Below, in pieces: positions 10,318 to 21,905 of a stretch of 64,000 nucleotides of DNA. The translations under genes and the position numbers were made by a program. The stretch comes from Capniomyces stellatus. Its lineage: Eukaryota > Kickxellomycota > Harpellomycetes > Harpellales > Legeriomycetaceae. The stretch lies in contig LUVW01000017.1 in assembly GCA_001661515.1 (NCBI GenBank), forward strand, positions 124,001 through 188,000, read 5' to 3'. The notes beneath the pieces are model-generated. The model was not told where the DNA came from and did no database searches. It saw nothing but the letters and a program-made list of their open reading frames with translations. How positions within the stretch are numbered: the stretch's first letter is position 1; each line of letters begins with the position of its first letter.

Positions 10318-11653
10318 CTAATCTTCGTCATCTGATCGGATATCCTGAATCTGATATCCAGAAATGACATTATAGATGATTTTTAGGATACTGTACAGCC
10401 AGATAAAAAATAGAACAGCCAGAATAGAGAGGAATATGACAAAGATACTGCGAACGGTTGGTGTAAAATATAGACCATTTTCGGGGCTCCAGGATGAGTT
10501 CATGTACTTTGGGGAGACAAAGGCAATGCCGTAGACGATTTGCAAGAAGACGTAATGGCGAGAAAAGATCCAAGAAATGGCCATTACAACAAAAGTAGCG
10601 TCGCAGTACACCTTGAGGTCGAGATAGTTGAATATCTTTGCCATTGGTAGAAATATGTCGACAAAATCCATTGTAACATGGATAACTATTCCAATTGCTG
10701 TAAAGTTGATGTAGTACGACCCGGTTAAAAGAGCTATGGTGACTATATGGTGGATCATCATAATAACAAAATCCTTTCTCCTCTTTTCCATAAACAGGTA
10801 CGCCATGGTGGCAAACCAGAAAGAGGTCTCGATCAGGTAGTAAAACTTGATGGTGTAGGGCAAATGTATTATTGGGTAAGATGTCCACACCTGCATCTTC
10901 CCAAAGTACTCTGGAAAGCTTTTCAGAATCAAAACCCCGGATGTAAATGAAATCGTAGCCACCAACATTCCCCACAGCTGTTCAGAAAATCTGATTCTTT
11001 GACCAACATCCTTTATCCTCAAAACCCTCCCTAGCGGCCGCCCAAGGTACAGTCCAAACGTTGCTCTGATTAGAAACAGCACTGCCACTAGCTGAATCCC
11101 AAAATAAAAATCATTCGCTCCCTTTTTGTATGTATTGTCTCCCAAGCTCTTGTACGAAATCTTTGTGAATTTACTGAACCATTCGCTTCCGCTAAAGGCA
11201 GCCCCTCCATATAAGAATACCAGGATTCCTAGCGACTTTTCTAATTTGTTTAGAGTAAATTTAGCCTTACATTAACCATTGTTTCCTGTAGTCAATTGAA
11301 AACCTCCACTCCCCTCTTCCCCCTCCCCAAAAAATAGCCAAAGCTAATTGCCATGTATAGCTTTAACAAGATTAACTTGGCTCTTGGAAACCAGCATGTA
11401 TCCGTTTTCCGTTTTCCGCTTTGTAACTTATATATTTATGAATGTACTTACTTATTATTCCTAGCTCGTTTGAATCCAAATCCCTTTCCATCTTCATTTC
11501 CTCCTGATTATTCTTCCCTACATGTGCTGAAGGCTTGCAATCTCCCCTCTCTTTTTGCATTTCCCTGTTTGCCTTTGGAGACTCATTGGTGCTGCTGTGA
11601 CTTCCTGCCCCTGAAGTATTACGATTCGTGATTTTAAACGATTTGTTGTTCAT
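10318..11653 (-). CDS. Ceramide synthase, Lag1/Lac1 family (TLC domain)
   Basis: This enzyme would N-acylate sphingoid bases with fatty acyl-CoA in the ER membrane. The main exon (10318-11240) carries the TLC domain with several hydrophobic helices. The Lag1 signature is visible: MIHHIVTIALLTGSYYINF, then a downstream H-x3-D-x2-D run (IVIHVTMDFVDIFLPMAKIF). The tail is acidic (SDDED). This frame runs open past its first in-frame start-like codon (a TTG), so I looked for an upstream exon. Exon 1 (11452-11653) starts at an ATG, is hydrophilic and ends in a GTAAGT donor; the acceptor ...AAATTAG lies just before 11240, and phases agree (1 nt + 2 nt). The predicted product is 374 residues, close to yeast Lag1 (about 410). 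Exon 1 is less certain than the TLC exon. It is convergent with the adhesin-like gene. Confidence 0.85.
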
Positions 11654-13343
11654 TCCCGACAATCGATGCTTTTCTAAATCTAACCCGCAATGAACTGAAG
11701 AAAATGTTTGCCTTTTTAGTATGGCTACCTATCTTACTGATAAAACCCGGTAAGACTTATATTGCAAAACTTGGGCAATGCCTCTGGAATCCACTGTTTT
11801 TTCCCATCTCTTGTTATTTTTATCAACTGTTATTTATTTCCAAAATACTTGTTCGATTTCAATTAATAAAAATAAAAAAACACTTTTGAATTTTGTTTTT
11901 CTTGGAAAAATAAAAAATACTCCTAATTTCAATAGAAAAAAAGTTGATAAAAAGTTTACTGTTAATAAACTAGCGAATAGGAATTAAAGTAAAAATTATT
12001 AGCTAATTATTTCAATAAAAATGAAGAAAAAAAACAATCAACCAAATCTATCACACTTTTTCTTATTGAAATTTCTCAAACACCTAAGGTCCATTATAGT
12101 CTTAAAATCGCGTTTTCTCATTCAAAAAAAGTCAACAATACTTTTTCTTTTTTTTTACCAATTGAACGACTTGATAATCCCTAAAATTTAAAAAGAATAT
12201 ACAATATATAAATAAATTGCAAAGTAACAATCAGAACAAGCTCAATACAACCTACTCTTAAAAAAAATCAGCCTTAACGTTTGTTTTTTTTTTTTGGCTG
12301 CAACAAACGCTTGGCCTCGTAAACAGTTCAATCGCTCCTCTGCTTTATCCATAAAAAGTGACAATTACTAACAAACCAATTATTGGCCCTCTTAGCAATG
12401 CCAACATTAATAATACTTCCCCCAATCTAACGGAATTTTTGATCACTTTGAATTATTTTCTGCTATACGGGTCAGTTCTAACGAAGCTAACCCCAACCGG
12501 ATACTATGCCTTAATTCTCCCTCCTATACTGTGGCAAATTATCTTGACAATCACAGACATCCCACCTCTGCTCTGACATCTATTTGCGCTCAAACGTACT
12601 GGCAACATATCCTGCCCAAAGTAAATCTGAAGTTTCGCTTGAAGCTAGCCTGGCTGGTGAACCCAGATGAAAATCGCTGTTCATAGTGGTTCATATCTAC
12701 CTGGCAACTCTTTTGGCTTCCGCGTACTATGCAAGCAAAGCGTCTGCAACTATAATAAAAATATTAGATAAAACAAAAATGCCTGCAACTTTTTGCTTTT
12801 TTTTATTGACAACTTGCGACTATATTTAGAACCTTTAAATTTTGATACCCAAGACAACCAAAACATGTAAACTTCCATAGGTTCGGGTTTATAATTTCTA
12901 CAGAAGTGAAAGCTAGTGAGAATTTTCTTATCACCGTTAGCGAGACTTGTTTTACATTTACATGCAAATTATTTTTGCTCCATCGACCCCCTATTGGGTC
13001 TTGGTGAAAACTAGCAAACTGATAGATAGATCCTTAAGACATGAGTAGAGATTATTAAATTTTCCCTAGGCTTCTACTGCATTAATTAATAGCGTTACTT
13101 TTTTTTTTATTCTTTTTTACTGAAATTACGTTACTTTCTTTTAATGAAATTCAAGCCTAACCACGTTTCCACAATTAACACTATTTTATCTATCGTGTAG
13201 TTTACTAGTAACCAAACTATCTTTGAATTAACTTGGTATATTTAGCGTTTTCATCACAATTAGATTTTTTAAATAAAGAATTACTAATATAAGTTGGCAG
13301 CTTTTTAAAAAAATAAAATCCTTTCAACCCTACCTCTACAACA
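11654..13343. other. Intergenic region, AT-rich
   Basis: No gene is supported. Around 12466-12510 the sequence GGGTCAGTTCTAACGAAGCT resembles the start of the dispersed ~165 bp module, but the match fades quickly, so it is at most a decayed copy. Confidence 0.4.
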
Positions 13344-14261
13344 ATGTACAGAAACCATGGCTCGACGGCTCTAAGGCGCCTAATGACGGAATACAAGGGT
13401 ACTATTTAAATGTATAAATATATATTAACAGTAACAGCAGTGAAGTATTGTTTTTTAAGCATAATCTGGCACCAGTGAATAACTTTTAAACAACTGAATT
13501 ATTAGAATTGGTGCTAAATCCACCAGATGGTATTGTGGCTGGTCCAATATCCGAAGACAACTTTTTTGAATGGGAGGCCTTGATTGTGTAAGCATGGTGC
13601 GCATCACTTTTTTTGAATTTATTATTACTGAAACCAAGCTGTTGCTATGGCTGATAAGGCAATATGTGTGCACAAAAAAAATCAACAGACGGAATTAACA
13701 AAACAATTGATTAACTTGGGAATTTTAAAAATGGCAAATAGAGGTCCACCAGACACGCCGTTTGAGGGGGGTGTATTTCCTGCTACTATTAAATTTCCAA
13801 AGGACTACCCTCTCAACCCACCATCAATGAAATTCACGTGTCCTATGTTTCATCCAAATGTATATTCAAACGGCGAAGTTTGCATCTCTATCCTTCATCC
13901 ACCAGGCGAAGATCCCAACCAATATGAAAGCTCGGCTGAACGCTGGAGTCCCGTTCAAAGCGTTGAAAAGATCTTACTTTCGGTGTTGAGTATGATTGCC
14001 GAGCCTAATGACGAAAGCGGTGCAAATGTTGATGCCAGTGTAAGTACCACTCACTGTTTATATCGCACTGATTATTTAATTAGTTGACATTCCCTCTTTT
14101 CAGCAAGTAGGGCTATTGAGTTTGGCTTGGTATGTTTGTATGTGTGACTCTTTGTAAACTTGTGTCTATACTATTTTATATAGAAAATTTGGCGTGAAAA
14201 CCGGGCTGAATATGATAGAATTGTTAGAGAAAACATTAAAAAAACTCTTGGGATTGAATAG
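13344..14261 (+). CDS. Ubiquitin-conjugating enzyme E2, UBC7/UBE2G2 type
   Basis: Four exons: 13344-13398, 13506-13587, 13742-14039, 14184-14261. All phases agree and donors are G|GTACTA, GT|GTAAGC and AGT|GTAAGT, with TAG acceptors. The predicted protein is 170 residues (human UBE2G2 has 165). It starts [18 protein letters not shown]. The HPN motif is at 83-85 and the catalytic Cys is C93 ([10 protein letters not shown]). The long acidic loop typical of Ubc7/G-type E2s follows ([20 protein letters not shown]), then SANVDAS-type and WRENRAEY regions. In other fungi this E2 works with ER-associated degradation E3 ligases (Hrd1, Doa10), and by inference here too. The third exon is the most strongly conserved; exon 1 is short but matches the family start well. 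Its 3' end faces the SRR1-like gene. Confidence 0.93.
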
Positions 14262-14767
14262 AGCTGCTTTATTCAACCTGAATAGTTTCATTGATTATTA
14301 TTTTAATTATACACTGAACATTCTATTGCATTTTTCAAAGCTAACCCGCATTCGTTGTTTTGATATTTCGGCTAGCCGTACGAAACATCTGTTAGTGTAT
14401 ATGTCCGTTTAGCCATATAAGTTTGACGACCCAACTATCGAATTTTGTTTTTTAAACCTTTGTTTTTTTTCACAACAGCTTGTTCAAAGCAATCGGTTAT
14501 TGACTCTACACTGCCTGTTACTTTTAAATTTAGCCTTAGGTGATTTTTGCTTTTGTAAAGGATTTGGTGCAGATGTCGGTACATAGTTGGCTTGGTGTAT
14601 AACACAGCATTACAACACAATCGCAATTAGCAAACTACAACCCCGAAACTTTTAATTTATAATATGTAAAGCATGAATCAAAATTCACAGTATCAAAAAT
14701 ATGTTGCAACCCCTGGGCTTATTCTCATCAACAACCAAGTCCAATATACTATACACGGTTTATAAAT
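14262..14767. other. Convergent intergenic region between UBC7-type and SRR1-like genes
   Basis: About 500 bases with no gene; it must hold the 3' ends of both transcripts. Confidence 0.5.
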
Positions 14768-15673
14768 CTATATAATTCTAATATAGCAAGTATCGTTGAA
14801 CGCGTGATGCGATTCGCTCCAATCCTTGCCATAAATTTCTTCGTCGGGAAATCCGTTCACCAAAGCCACCTCTAACACTTCTACCACGGCCGGGTACAGC
14901 TTGTTCACCGTCTTTTCATTCTGTCTCGATAAAAAGTTGCGTAAGTCGTTGCCTATTACAGATATCAGACCCCAGGGTCTTGGCCCCCTATTATCAAGCG
15001 CCTCGCTTGCATCTAGTTTCTCCGTAGTATCTGCGGCAGGCTTGGCAACTGTAGCACAAGACTCTTTGTTTCGTGCAAAGACGGCTTCATATAGGAAGCC
15101 TTCGCAATGCGGCATGTAAAACAAAGTTGGCTTTGTCGCCTGCCTATGGCCATTCTCATTTGTGTCTATATAAGTTATTTTAAGGGCTCTGTATACACTA
15201 GTCTCTAGCTCATTTGAAACGGGATCAAAAGCAAAAACCTCAACTTTGCCGCTCAAGTTCTCTATTATCAGTAACAACAGGGCCAACTGCAATTGTGAAA
15301 CTGCGCTTGTTGAAATTGAACCTATCCCATACCCAACGATCTCTACTGGCGCAAAACTATTTACTTTGAGGATAATATCTTTGAGTAGCAATTCGAAAAA
15401 CTTGGAATTCGATATTATGGATTTCCGCATTAAAATCTTCTTGAGCACTGATCTCTCATTAAGCCTTCCTGGTTCAAACTTTTCATTTTTTTTAAACACT
15501 GTCCACTCTGATCCTGCGCTTTCCGACATTGCTGTTTGGTCATCACTAAAGCCTATAATGTTACTGACCGCTTCCACTACAGCCTCTTCCTCCACGTCTG
15601 ATTCTTCAAGATTAATCTTTTTTTTGTCTTCCCTCCGTTGTTTTCGGCTTTTTTTCGCCTTGGTTGTAATCAT
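14768..15673 (-). CDS. SRR1-like domain protein
   Basis: A single exon encodes 301 residues from the ATG at 15673. The start is basic (KAKKSRKQRREDKKK), then acidic, so nuclear or nucleolar location is possible. The SRR1-like core is recognisable from about residue 110: VGYGIGSISTSAVSQLQLAL, then VEVFAFDPVSNELE, then TLFYMPHCEGFLYEAVF and the GLISVIGNDLRNF segment. Plant SRR1 affects clock and light responses, and yeast Ber1 is linked to microtubule-related functions; the molecular activity is unsettled. An Asn/Gly-poor insert near residues 205-230 is specific to this copy. Family call is firm, function is not. Confidence 0.85.
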   Translation of the reverse strand: MITTKAKKSRKQRREDKKKINLEESDVEEEAVVEAVSNIIGFSDDQTAMSESAGSEWTVFKKNEKFEPGRLNERSVLKKILMRKSIISNSKFFELLLKDIILKVNSFAPVEIVGYGIGSISTSAVSQLQLALLLLIIENLSGKVEVFAFDPVSNELETSVYRALKITYIDTNENGHRQATKPTLFYMPHCEGFLYEAVFARNKESCATVAKPAADTTEKLDASEALDNRGPRPWGLISVIGNDLRNFLSRQNEKTVNKLYPAVVEVLEVALVNGFPDEEIYGKDWSESHHAFNDTCYIRII

Positions 15674-18600
15674 TTGAATTGTTTAGAACTTGGATCCTCT
15701 ATTGAATTCTGTCAGTAGGTACAAACACGCATTGCGTAATCAAATACCGAGAAAATGAAACCACTTTTCTGTTATTGATTCAAGCACAAGACCCACTAAA
15801 TATATCGCTTTTTTTTATAGATGCAACTAAGAAAGAAAAAAAAAATCTTGCGCCAACCTATGGTTTTTTTTCAAAAAATAAAAATAAAAAATACTCAATC
15901 CAATTTCAATAAAAAAAAAATACTCAATCCAATCCTTTTCTAGGCAAACTTGATTCATTCATTTCCAACAAATCGATTACAGAAATAAGCAGAAATACTA
16001 TCGTAATTAATCCGAATATTAAAACAAGAAAAGAAAACATCGATTTTTAACAAAAACGGCTCCTGTATCGGACAAATCGTTCTACCGCTACCCATTTCTA
16101 GAAAAACACACACACTACAACACTTTATGCATCCTTATAAAAGATTTAAAGTACTTGGAACATATCATATTTATATCTAAAAATATGACTGTGGCGTTGG
16201 GTATAGAGAGCATGGAAATTTACTTTGTTTAGATGCAGCTTTCTTTACTGTCTTAATTTACTTGGACGCCAGCTAGAACACATTTGGTATTGTTGCTATG
16301 TGTATCCATATGACACATTAGCATCATTTTTTTTAAAGCCAACACTTTTTACAAACTTCAAAGACACCGGCTGACCTTTTTGATACCAGAAAGAACTGTT
16401 TCTTTGACTATGTGCCAAAAAGAACCAACCCCAAAAGTGCATTTACCAAATTGATAACCTACCCTCTATATACCATTTATTTGTTTTTTTTATTGAAATA
16501 ATATACCATTTATTTGATTAAAGAAAATTTGCGAAATCAGTTAAACCACTCCTTAGTAAGCTACTGGGAAAATGTGCTATTGATATATATATATCGTTAC
16601 AATGTTAACTTTGACTGTTTTTTTATATTTCAAGTTATACCGGTATACATAGTAGTGTATGGAGATGTGAAATATATGCCACCCTCTTCGCATGAATTTC
16701 AATTATTGCTATTTAACTCAAATCGTAAATGTGTATTATCATCCCTGTGTGCTGGATGTTGAATCTATTAGCTTTATTCGCAAACTAGACTCAATTCCGC
16801 AGTTTAAACACGTTTACGCTGTTGAAAATACGAGGACTAAAATAAAAAAAATTGAAATACACTTGAACTTTTTTTTTTCAACTCGTACCATAGTTGGTTA
16901 TAAGACCTCCTAAACCAACACGGTAATATCGTGAATGTAGTAAGGGACAGCTGTTTGTATCAGAGGCAAAAAATATACAGGTTTATCGTTGAACTCAAAC
17001 ATTTTTTTAAAGAAAAGATCAAGCCAAGAGTATCTCGCAAGAACCAACAGTATTTTCTTTGATTGCAGTAATATTATAATATACTGTTTCACTCTGGATT
17101 AAGTTGACGTTAACTGAGCTTTGTTGTGTCCAATACCTGTCAAATCTAAAGAAAAACTTTATTATATTAAGCCACTGTAAAAAAAACCGATATTAAACCT
17201 GACATCATATATGCTGACTAATTCAAATTAATGGAAATACATCAGTTGGCTCTTGGTTTTTGGTTTGTTTGTAAAATTATACTTGCACATCAAAAACAAA
17301 CGGGCAATCGGCTTGTGTAGGAAAGACGCCTCAGCGAGAACCTCGATTTAGTTTTCGACAAACTTTCTGGTATTGGTGCAAAATAGAACTCACTTTATAA
17401 TTTGCATCATTAAATTTTGTAGCTAAAACAGACAAACCCCGAAATAATACCGAGGCTTATTTATTTTGTTTAGAGTAAGTCAAGATACGCCTGTTATTCA
17501 GATTCTGTGAATCGATTTTGGCTTGGATAAAAGATCAATTTACATTATCTAACGGCCAAATACAGTCTTTTCTTGATAGATGGTCTACTAAACTTTGGAT
17601 TCGTCTTGCTACTGATGTGATGCTTCTGCTTCTGCTTGGTAAAACAAACATACATATATGCGTTTAGGCACTTTGTTGAGTGAAACAATACCAAGCAAAA
17701 TATTGCTGCCCAACCTCTATAAAAAAAATACTACCACAAAGCAATAATAAACATAAAGTTTTAAATGGCCGAAAAACTAATTAGCTGCCATTGTGGTAAA
17801 TGAAAATATACGTGATTTTTATTTTTGTGTAACAAGTAACTGTTTGATTTTACATTCACAAAGTCACGGCATCGTTTTGAATGAATTTACTTTTTTAGAA
17901 AATTGACTGACTTTGATTTAAACATGCGTTTCAATAAAATAAAAATTTAAACGCATTCAAATAGCCGTTAAAAAAGCAAAAAGATAAAAGAGTAAAACAA
18001 CTGTCATATGATTAATATAAGAACTAATTGGTTGGGCTATGGTATACAGTGAGCTAAAATGGAATTGATGATGGTTTCTATTTATAAATTTTGGACTTTT
18101 TTTTATTTATTTTTGCGTTTTGAACTTTTTCCAGTGTTATTGCTTGGGCACAATGATTTGTAACTCTGCAAAATAAATGACCTCAACACAGACATCTGGT
18201 AGTCACAATTAATAGATTAAGAGAAATCGGAGTTTTATCTTTGTCGAGCATTGGCAAAACAATTACAAATCAACAAAACGAAAACAAAACATTGCCTAAA
18301 CGACATTTCGTCAATTAAAAAAATACAATCGTACCTGATACTGTTTAACAGTTGAATAACGTGTCGAGTTGTAGGACTGGTTAGAGATTCTATCTTTGAG
18401 AAAACACCATTTTTTAAAGCTTGCTGCCTAGGCAGCAGTAACACATGCGTGTTTTGAAGATATCATATCAAACCTTTGTATTCGTTCTAGATCAAGGTAA
18501 AGGTGTTGGCTGTTTATTTAGTGGAAGTTTAGGGTTTATGTGCGTAAAGCTGTATAGTGTTTGACATTGTTTATACCAGATTGATGTTTTTTATTAACAT

Positions 18601-18944
18601 AATTCCTTGATTGCATTTGGCTAATGTTTGTAACATGCTAATATATAAGTATAGATTTGTATTTTGTGTAATATTTGCACTACGTAATTCCATAGCAACC
18701 AATGCTGTTGAACGTTGGCAAAAAAAATACGTACTGTAAATATAAATTGTACTATTTAGGGCTAAGTTGTTTCCACAACAAGCCAAGCAGCATTAAATTT
18801 TTACTAGGCGCGGAAAGCTTCAATCAACAGACCCTCCATCCAAATCAAATTTACAAAGAATCTCCCATCCTGTATATATACCGAGTAAAAAATGTAGAAC
18901 TGACAAACATTCTATTTGTTTATAACTGAACATACACTGACATG

Positions 18945-19007
18945 TGTAGGTTTAGGTTTAGGTATAGGTATAGGTATAGGTGTAGGTATAGGTATAGGTG
19001 TAGGTGT
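18945..19007 (+). repeat. Hexamer array TAGGTR (TAGGTT/TAGGTA/TAGGTG)
   Basis: About ten imperfect copies of a 6 bp unit: first TTTAGG-like, then TATAGG and TGTAGG variants. It is close to but not the canonical telomere hexamer TTAGGG, and it is surrounded by ordinary intergenic DNA. Confidence 0.85.
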
Positions 19008-19991
19008 ACAAATGTGTAGGGTTTCAAGTAGCTATTGTTGGTGTTATGTCATCCAATATATAATATATGTATCAGGTGTTTAGCATTCCATTTAATAATA
19101 AATCCCTCATAACAGCATCAAGTACTCTGGTACGCTCAGTATTCCGAAATACGAGCGACAACGTCATTATAAAGTATTGTTTTTTCAGCTGGTCATCCTA
19201 TAGTTGCGGGCAATTCAGCTTTCAAACTCATACTGCTTAGCTGCCGAATGTTGCTAAGGTCAAACATATTAAGGCAGGAATAGCCAACAAATGTAAAACG
19301 GTAACGATATTAAATAGCCAATCTCGTTGGTTTGCATTGATTTCAATTTTTTATTTTTGCCATGTTATACAAAATCTATTTGTGACAGGAACTGATCAGT
19401 TTGATTAGTAAATAGGAGGTGCTGCACATGATATTTGCAAGATATATATATATATTAAACATATGTTCTCGTACACTAATGAATGATTTCGAGGACTCTT
19501 ATCTGCGTATAGCGTAAAATAATGCATTCCTTTGCTTACCTCGTATCGTACAATTTTAATTTCCCACACAATTAAATCCATTTGTGGAAATACCATGACA
19601 ATTGAAATAGCGCTGAATTCAACTGTTTTGCTTTAGAGATGGTGTTTCACAATTAGTCACGTACTTTACTGTCCTGATGTTGCCAATTAAAAGTTTGTAA
19701 AACCAATGGCTTTAATCTAAGTAAGCTTAACTCAGCGTTAATTAGGGATGTAAAATACATTAATTATATCTCAGTAATAAAAAAAGAACACTATTTTACA
19801 ACTTGATACAAACTTATTAAACTAGCTAGCTTATGAATATAATTTTCTAGCTGAGATATCTGTAAACATCGTTTTTTATGGAATATTTCTTACTAATCAA
19901 CGTTTTTAACAAGATTGGTTTAATTAGCGTAGCCTCACAAAACGCAACAATTAATTAATTGATGGTGAAATGATATAGAAGCTAAGGAAAG

Positions 19992-20013
19992 TGCGTCTCA
20001 ATACTGAGACGCA
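19992..20013. repeat. 9 bp perfect inverted repeat with 4 nt loop
   Basis: TGCGTCTCA, loop ATAC, TGAGACGCA. Flanking GAAAG on the left and TCTTTC on the right extend the dyad with one unpaired base. It lies about 580 bp upstream of the GATA-factor start codon. Confidence 0.8.
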
Positions 20014-20594
20014 TCTTTCTACAACTCAAACTGGGCTGTAAATTCTATTTCAAGCAAAAGTAAAGCAGAAAATAAAAAAAATAAAAAATAAAATAAAATA
20101 AGAGACAAAATAAAATAAAGCAAAAAAAGCAGAAATAATTGTGCAGGCGTTTGTCTTTATTTAGCTTAAGAGTCGCTTATATAAAAACGTGTATACAAAC
20201 ACTTACAAGAAATATACTATATATAAAGCTTATCAAAGAAACAAGCTATGGTGTATTACCATGTTCTAGCTTAAATCGAGAGCAATATTTATAAAGCAAC
20301 CCCTCCCCAATTTAGACCATTAAAAGCCATATTAACATATACAGAAAAATACCAACAGGAGAATATACACTCTTTATTTTATTTTTAATAGAAAACACCT
20401 ATAACATTCCATTATTTAATCCTAAAGCTAAAAGTGAAGAACACTTGCCTGAAGTTTGGTTAGCTACAGCATAAATTTTCAAAAGAGGAGCACGTAGACG
20501 GTCAACTATTGCAAATATTATCGAATAAGCAGAAAGTAACAGCGACCACACTTAGCTACAGCAACTCCTTTTATAGAAAGAGATATAACAAGCG

Positions 20595-21905
20595 ATGAAC
20601 TATTATAATAGCGATAGGGGGTATCCCAATTTGGCGGATATCGAGTATATGGACAGAATAGGTAAGCGCAACATCGACTCGCCGTACAAAGAACACAACA
20701 GTAAAAACGAAAAGGTTCCGAGAGGTATTACTGCGCCGATAACAATAAAAGGGAAAAGCGGGGTGTATTCTAAGCAGAATATCCAAAGCTTTAATGAGGT
20801 CAAGTATGATGAAGCGACAAACAGTGACGGGCTGCTAAACGATAGCTACGTAATCAATAGAGACCTTGGTTTGGAGGAATATTATAATAAACCCAGTTTC
20901 AGCAATAAAGGACATTCGAGCTTCAGAAATATAGACCACAGTACTCCAGGTTTAAATCTGTGTGATAGTAGGCAGTATAGCATCAATCAAAGTCAAATAT
21001 ACCCAGAAAGCCCGGCTGGACCTGGTTTTCAAGGTTTAGCAAGGAGAAACGATTGCCATTTACCTAGTATGGTTGACGCCTCAAATAGTTATATACCACG
21101 CAGTAGCAAGTTCGATGCGCACTATAATAGCTTAGAACAAATCGGAGAGTATTCCCAACCTAAAGGCACACAAGGTAGCAGTTTCCCGACAGATGTCTTA
21201 AATCAAAGCTATCCAAAAAAAGTGCACAAAAAAGCTACGCAATGCAGGTTTACTACACAAGGCTTTCTAACTATAGGAGAAGTGTCAAGTGCTATATACA
21301 CAGGTGTAAAAACTTTTAACTTAGAAGATGTTGAAAGAGTTGACCAGCTTATTGGCGCTGCTTTGTTGCTGAAGAATACGTTTGAGGCTGGTCAAAGCAA
21401 CATACCACTCAGCAAGCCCAGCGATTCCAATCATAGTCTGGGCCATACATGCCAAGCATGTCATACCACCTCAACTCCAGAGTGGAGAAAGGGGCCGCTG
21501 GGCCCAAGAACTCTATGCAATGCATGCGGTCTAATCTGGTCCAAGCTAAAAAAAACCCCTACTGACACCACAAAACCTTTAAAACCTCTAAAAACTTCAA
21601 AAACTCTAAAAACTCCAAAAGCTTCAAGTAGTAAACGGGGTTTTGACAACATGAATAACCAAGGACTTGACACTTCCAACAAACCAAATTTAGAACTCGC
21701 CTCGTGTCCTTATGAAAGCCCATCTAGAAACAAAAAGGCAAAGCTATTCACCCAACCACCAAACATAAACGACAAGCTGAATTTAGATTATTCTGATTAT
21801 GACGTCGATCCCAAAGTTCGCACTTTTATAAAAAGCCAGCTTACCAGTTCTAGCTACATAAGCAAAAGTAACTCGGTTCCGTTTTTGACACACAGTGAAA
21901 TTTGA
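20595..21905 (+). CDS. GATA-type zinc-finger transcription factor
   Basis: A single exon encodes 436 residues from the ATG at 20595. One zinc finger is seen: C286-x2-C289-x18-C308-x2-C311, with [20 protein letters not shown] between and after, so it is expected to bind GATA sites in the nucleus. The 18-residue loop and '[19 protein letters not shown]' are like the finger class of White-collar-type and related fungal GATA proteins, not the 17-residue loop of nitrogen or siderophore regulators. A run of short Lys/Thr/Pro repeats ([19 protein letters not shown]) and a basic KKAK patch follow and may aid DNA binding or import. The N-terminal ~280 residues are Asn/Ser/Tyr-rich and I see no PAS domain. 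Target genes cannot be inferred. Confidence 0.92.
   Translation: MNYYNSDRGYPNLADIEYMDRIGKRNIDSPYKEHNSKNEKVPRGITAPITIKGKSGVYSKQNIQSFNEVKYDEATNSDGLLNDSYVINRDLGLEEYYNKPSFSNKGHSSFRNIDHSTPGLNLCDSRQYSINQSQIYPESPAGPGFQGLARRNDCHLPSMVDASNSYIPRSSKFDAHYNSLEQIGEYSQPKGTQGSSFPTDVLNQSYPKKVHKKATQCRFTTQGFLTIGEVSSAIYTGVKTFNLEDVERVDQLIGAALLLKNTFEAGQSNIPLSKPSDSNHSLGHTCQACHTTSTPEWRKGPLGPRTLCNACGLIWSKLKKTPTDTTKPLKPLKTSKTLKTPKASSSKRGFDNMNNQGLDTSNKPNLELASCPYESPSRNKKAKLFTQPPNINDKLNLDYSDYDVDPKVRTFIKSQLTSSSYISKSNSVPFLTHSEI

Larger units (their letters stand above)
15674..20594. other. 4.9 kb intergenic region with short repeats, no recognised gene
   Basis: Open frames near 16514-16913 and 18235-18929 are short, AT-biased and lack family signatures. 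Local duplications are present, for example AATACTCAATCCAAT twice near 15893-15935 and ATACCATTTATTTG twice near 16470-16515. A TAGGTR hexamer array lies at 18945-19007 and a near-perfect hairpin at 19992-20013. The last ~500 bases are the 5' flank of the GATA-factor gene. Confidence 0.5.

Noticed and set aside
10370..10975. 201-codon minus-strand frame overlapping the ceramide synthase exon
   Set aside because: Shifted frame of the same strand; the overlapping frame carries the full Lag1 motif and is the real one.
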